A model generated the notes under the pieces. It did no database searches, had not been told where the DNA came from, and saw only the letters and a list, made by a program, of their open reading frames with translations. The translations under genes were made by a program, and so were the position numbers. A stretch of DNA of 5,185 nt from CAZAGD01 sp964484485 (GTDB lineage Bacteria; Desulfobacterota; SM23-61), in assembly GCA_964484485.1 (NCBI GenBank), contig CAZAGD010000078.1, positions 1 to 5,185 on the forward strand, written 5' to 3'. Below, in pieces: positions 4,619 to 5,185 of this stretch (positions are counted from its first letter, which is position 1; every line of letters begins with the position of its first letter).

Positions 4619-5185
4619 ATGATGGCCCAAAAATATTCCTCCCTAACCTTCACCCCGTGGTCCGGCGGCGGTACCATAGTGTCGAAACGACAATCGTACC
4701 GATTCATGCCGACTTTTTTCGACTCGCCGTCACCTCTCCCCCTGGGGGAGAGGAAGGGTGAGGGAAAAAATAGCAGCCTTGGTAAGAGGGGGTTTACGCT
4801 TATTGAAGTTGTTATAGTTTTAGTCCTCTTAGCTATCGTAGCTGCAATTGCTTTGCCTTCATTTCAACGCTTGGTTGTTAATAGTCCCTTAAAAACCGCA
4901 GCCAGAGATTTAATGGCGGAAATTGCTTTGCAAAAAGAAAGGGCTATTGCGGAAAGTCGACAGTATCGCCTTGTGCTTGATGTTAATGGAGGATCTTATA
5001 ATATTCAGCAATGTCAAAATACCGGATCAACTTGTAGCTCTTGGAGTTCCCTGCAAGTAAAAAATCTAAATAGATATGCCAATGATATATCCTTTGATTC
5101 GGGGTCAACTACAGTCAGTAATTATGTCTTTCAAACTCGAGGAACTGTTTCTCCTGGCACAATTGTTTTGAGAAATGCCCGTAAT
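4619..5185 (+). CDS. GspH/FimT-like pseudopilin precursor, 3' truncated
   Basis: The frame is open from ATG 4619 to the window end (189 codons, no stop). A class III prepilin signal is clear: GKRG then FTLIEVVIVLVLLAIVAAIALPSF, with Gly(-1), Phe(+1) at residue 59 and Glu(+5), followed by the hydrophobic N-terminal helix. The mature part (131 residues visible) has the NSPLKTAARDLMAEIALQKE helix, a Cys pair and a late F-x-x-x-G...G-x-I-x-L pattern like GspH/FimT minor pseudopilins. The prepilin peptidase would cleave it and it would enter a pilus or pseudopilus. The leader is 58 residues, far above the usual 5-25, and residues about 10-49 are encoded by a palindromic repeat (SPLPLGERKGEG) and its insert. 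There is no ATG, GTG or TTG in frame between the repeat and the cleavage site, so any usual start must be in or before the repeat. Alternatives are ATG 4706 (29-residue leader) and GTG 4679. The sigma-54 promoter and AGAGG favour 4619. Confidence 0.85.
   Translation, partial: MMAQKYSSLTFTPWSGGGTIVSKRQSYRFMPTFFDSPSPLPLGERKGEGKNSSLGKRGFTLIEVVIVLVLLAIVAAIALPSFQRLVVNSPLKTAARDLMAEIALQKERAIAESRQYRLVLDVNGGSYNIQQCQNTGSTCSSWSSLQVKNLNRYANDISFDSGSTTVSNYVFQTRGTVSPGTIVLRNARN
4641..4764. repeat. Palindromic dispersed repeat interrupted by an insert, within the pseudopilin leader
   Basis: The core at 4733-4753 is a perfect 21-base dyad: CCTCTCCCCC, a central T, GGGGGAGAGG. The outer right arm AAGGGTGAGGG (4754-4764) has its partner not next to the core but at 4641-4654 (CCCTAACCTTCACC), displaced by the 75-base segment 4655-4729. 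Palindromes of this form, reading 'SPLPLGER' in one frame, are common dispersed elements in many bacterial genomes. Confidence 0.8.
4655..4729. mobile_element. Putative 75-bp insert flanked by TCACC direct repeats
   Basis: TCACC occurs at 4650-4654 and 4730-4734, on both sides of a 75-base segment that splits one arm of the palindrome. By count 43 of the 75 bases are G or C, above the surrounding spacer. Inside are short dyads: TGTCG-AAA-CGACA (4679-4691), AATCG-TAC-CGATT (4692-4704) and GTCGAAA (4681-4687) with TTTCGAC (4717-4723). No clear terminal inverted repeats are seen, so a transposition origin is only suggested. Confidence 0.4.

Noticed and set aside
4655..4729. Fragment of a protein gene on the reverse strand (a frame is open through the insert)
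   Set aside because: Seventy-five bases without a stop is expected by chance in GC-richer DNA, and no family could be recognised in the translation.

Overview
The window looks like a piece of a type IV pilus or type II secretion assembly locus from a moderately AT-rich, Gram-negative-like bacterium whose spacers are packed with dispersed repeats. All convincing genes are on the + strand. In order they are: the 3' end of a prepilin peptidase gene; a small GxxExxY-family gene enclosed by inverted repeats; a membrane-bound sensor histidine kinase; an NtrC-type sigma-54 activator; and the 5' part of a GspH/FimT-like pseudopilin gene that runs off the window. The lineage cannot be fixed from this sequence. 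GxxExxY proteins, CTCTGTG/CGCAGA spacer repeats and repeats that read as 'SPLPLGER' occur together in many uncultivated or environmental phyla (for example Omnitrophota- or Nitrospirota-like genomes). This is a weak inference.

Layout. 1-294: prepilin peptidase C-terminus with its second catalytic Asp motif. 293-730: a compact cassette in which the GxxExxY gene is bounded within a few bases by a 35-bp imperfect inverted repeat built of three nonamers on each side. 767-2443: histidine kinase. 2444-2760: spacer of heptamer tandem repeats, copy A of a ~210-bp dispersed repeat, and a long imperfect palindrome. 2761-4128 (or from 2749): response regulator. 4129-4618: inverted nonamer array, copy B of the ~210-bp repeat, an AT-rich segment, and a good sigma-54 -24/-12 promoter at 4553-4566. 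4619-5185: pseudopilin with an abnormally long leader that is written across a palindromic repeat, itself interrupted by a 75-bp GC-richer insert.

How the parts may work together. The kinase would phosphorylate the NtrC-type activator. The activator would open sigma-54 promoters, and the one in front of the pseudopilin gene is the obvious local target. The prepilin peptidase would cleave the pseudopilin leader after the Gly of the KRG-FTLIE site. This resembles PilS/PilR control of pilin genes, but the kinase has two membrane helices and a Cache-like sensor rather than the six-helix PilS architecture, so the names pilS/pilR are not assigned.

The most unusual content is the repeat ecology. 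One nonamer theme (CTCTGYGNN, usually three in a row) recurs at the GxxExxY cassette ends and in both spacers. A dispersed repeat appears to have been captured as coding sequence for the pseudopilin leader.
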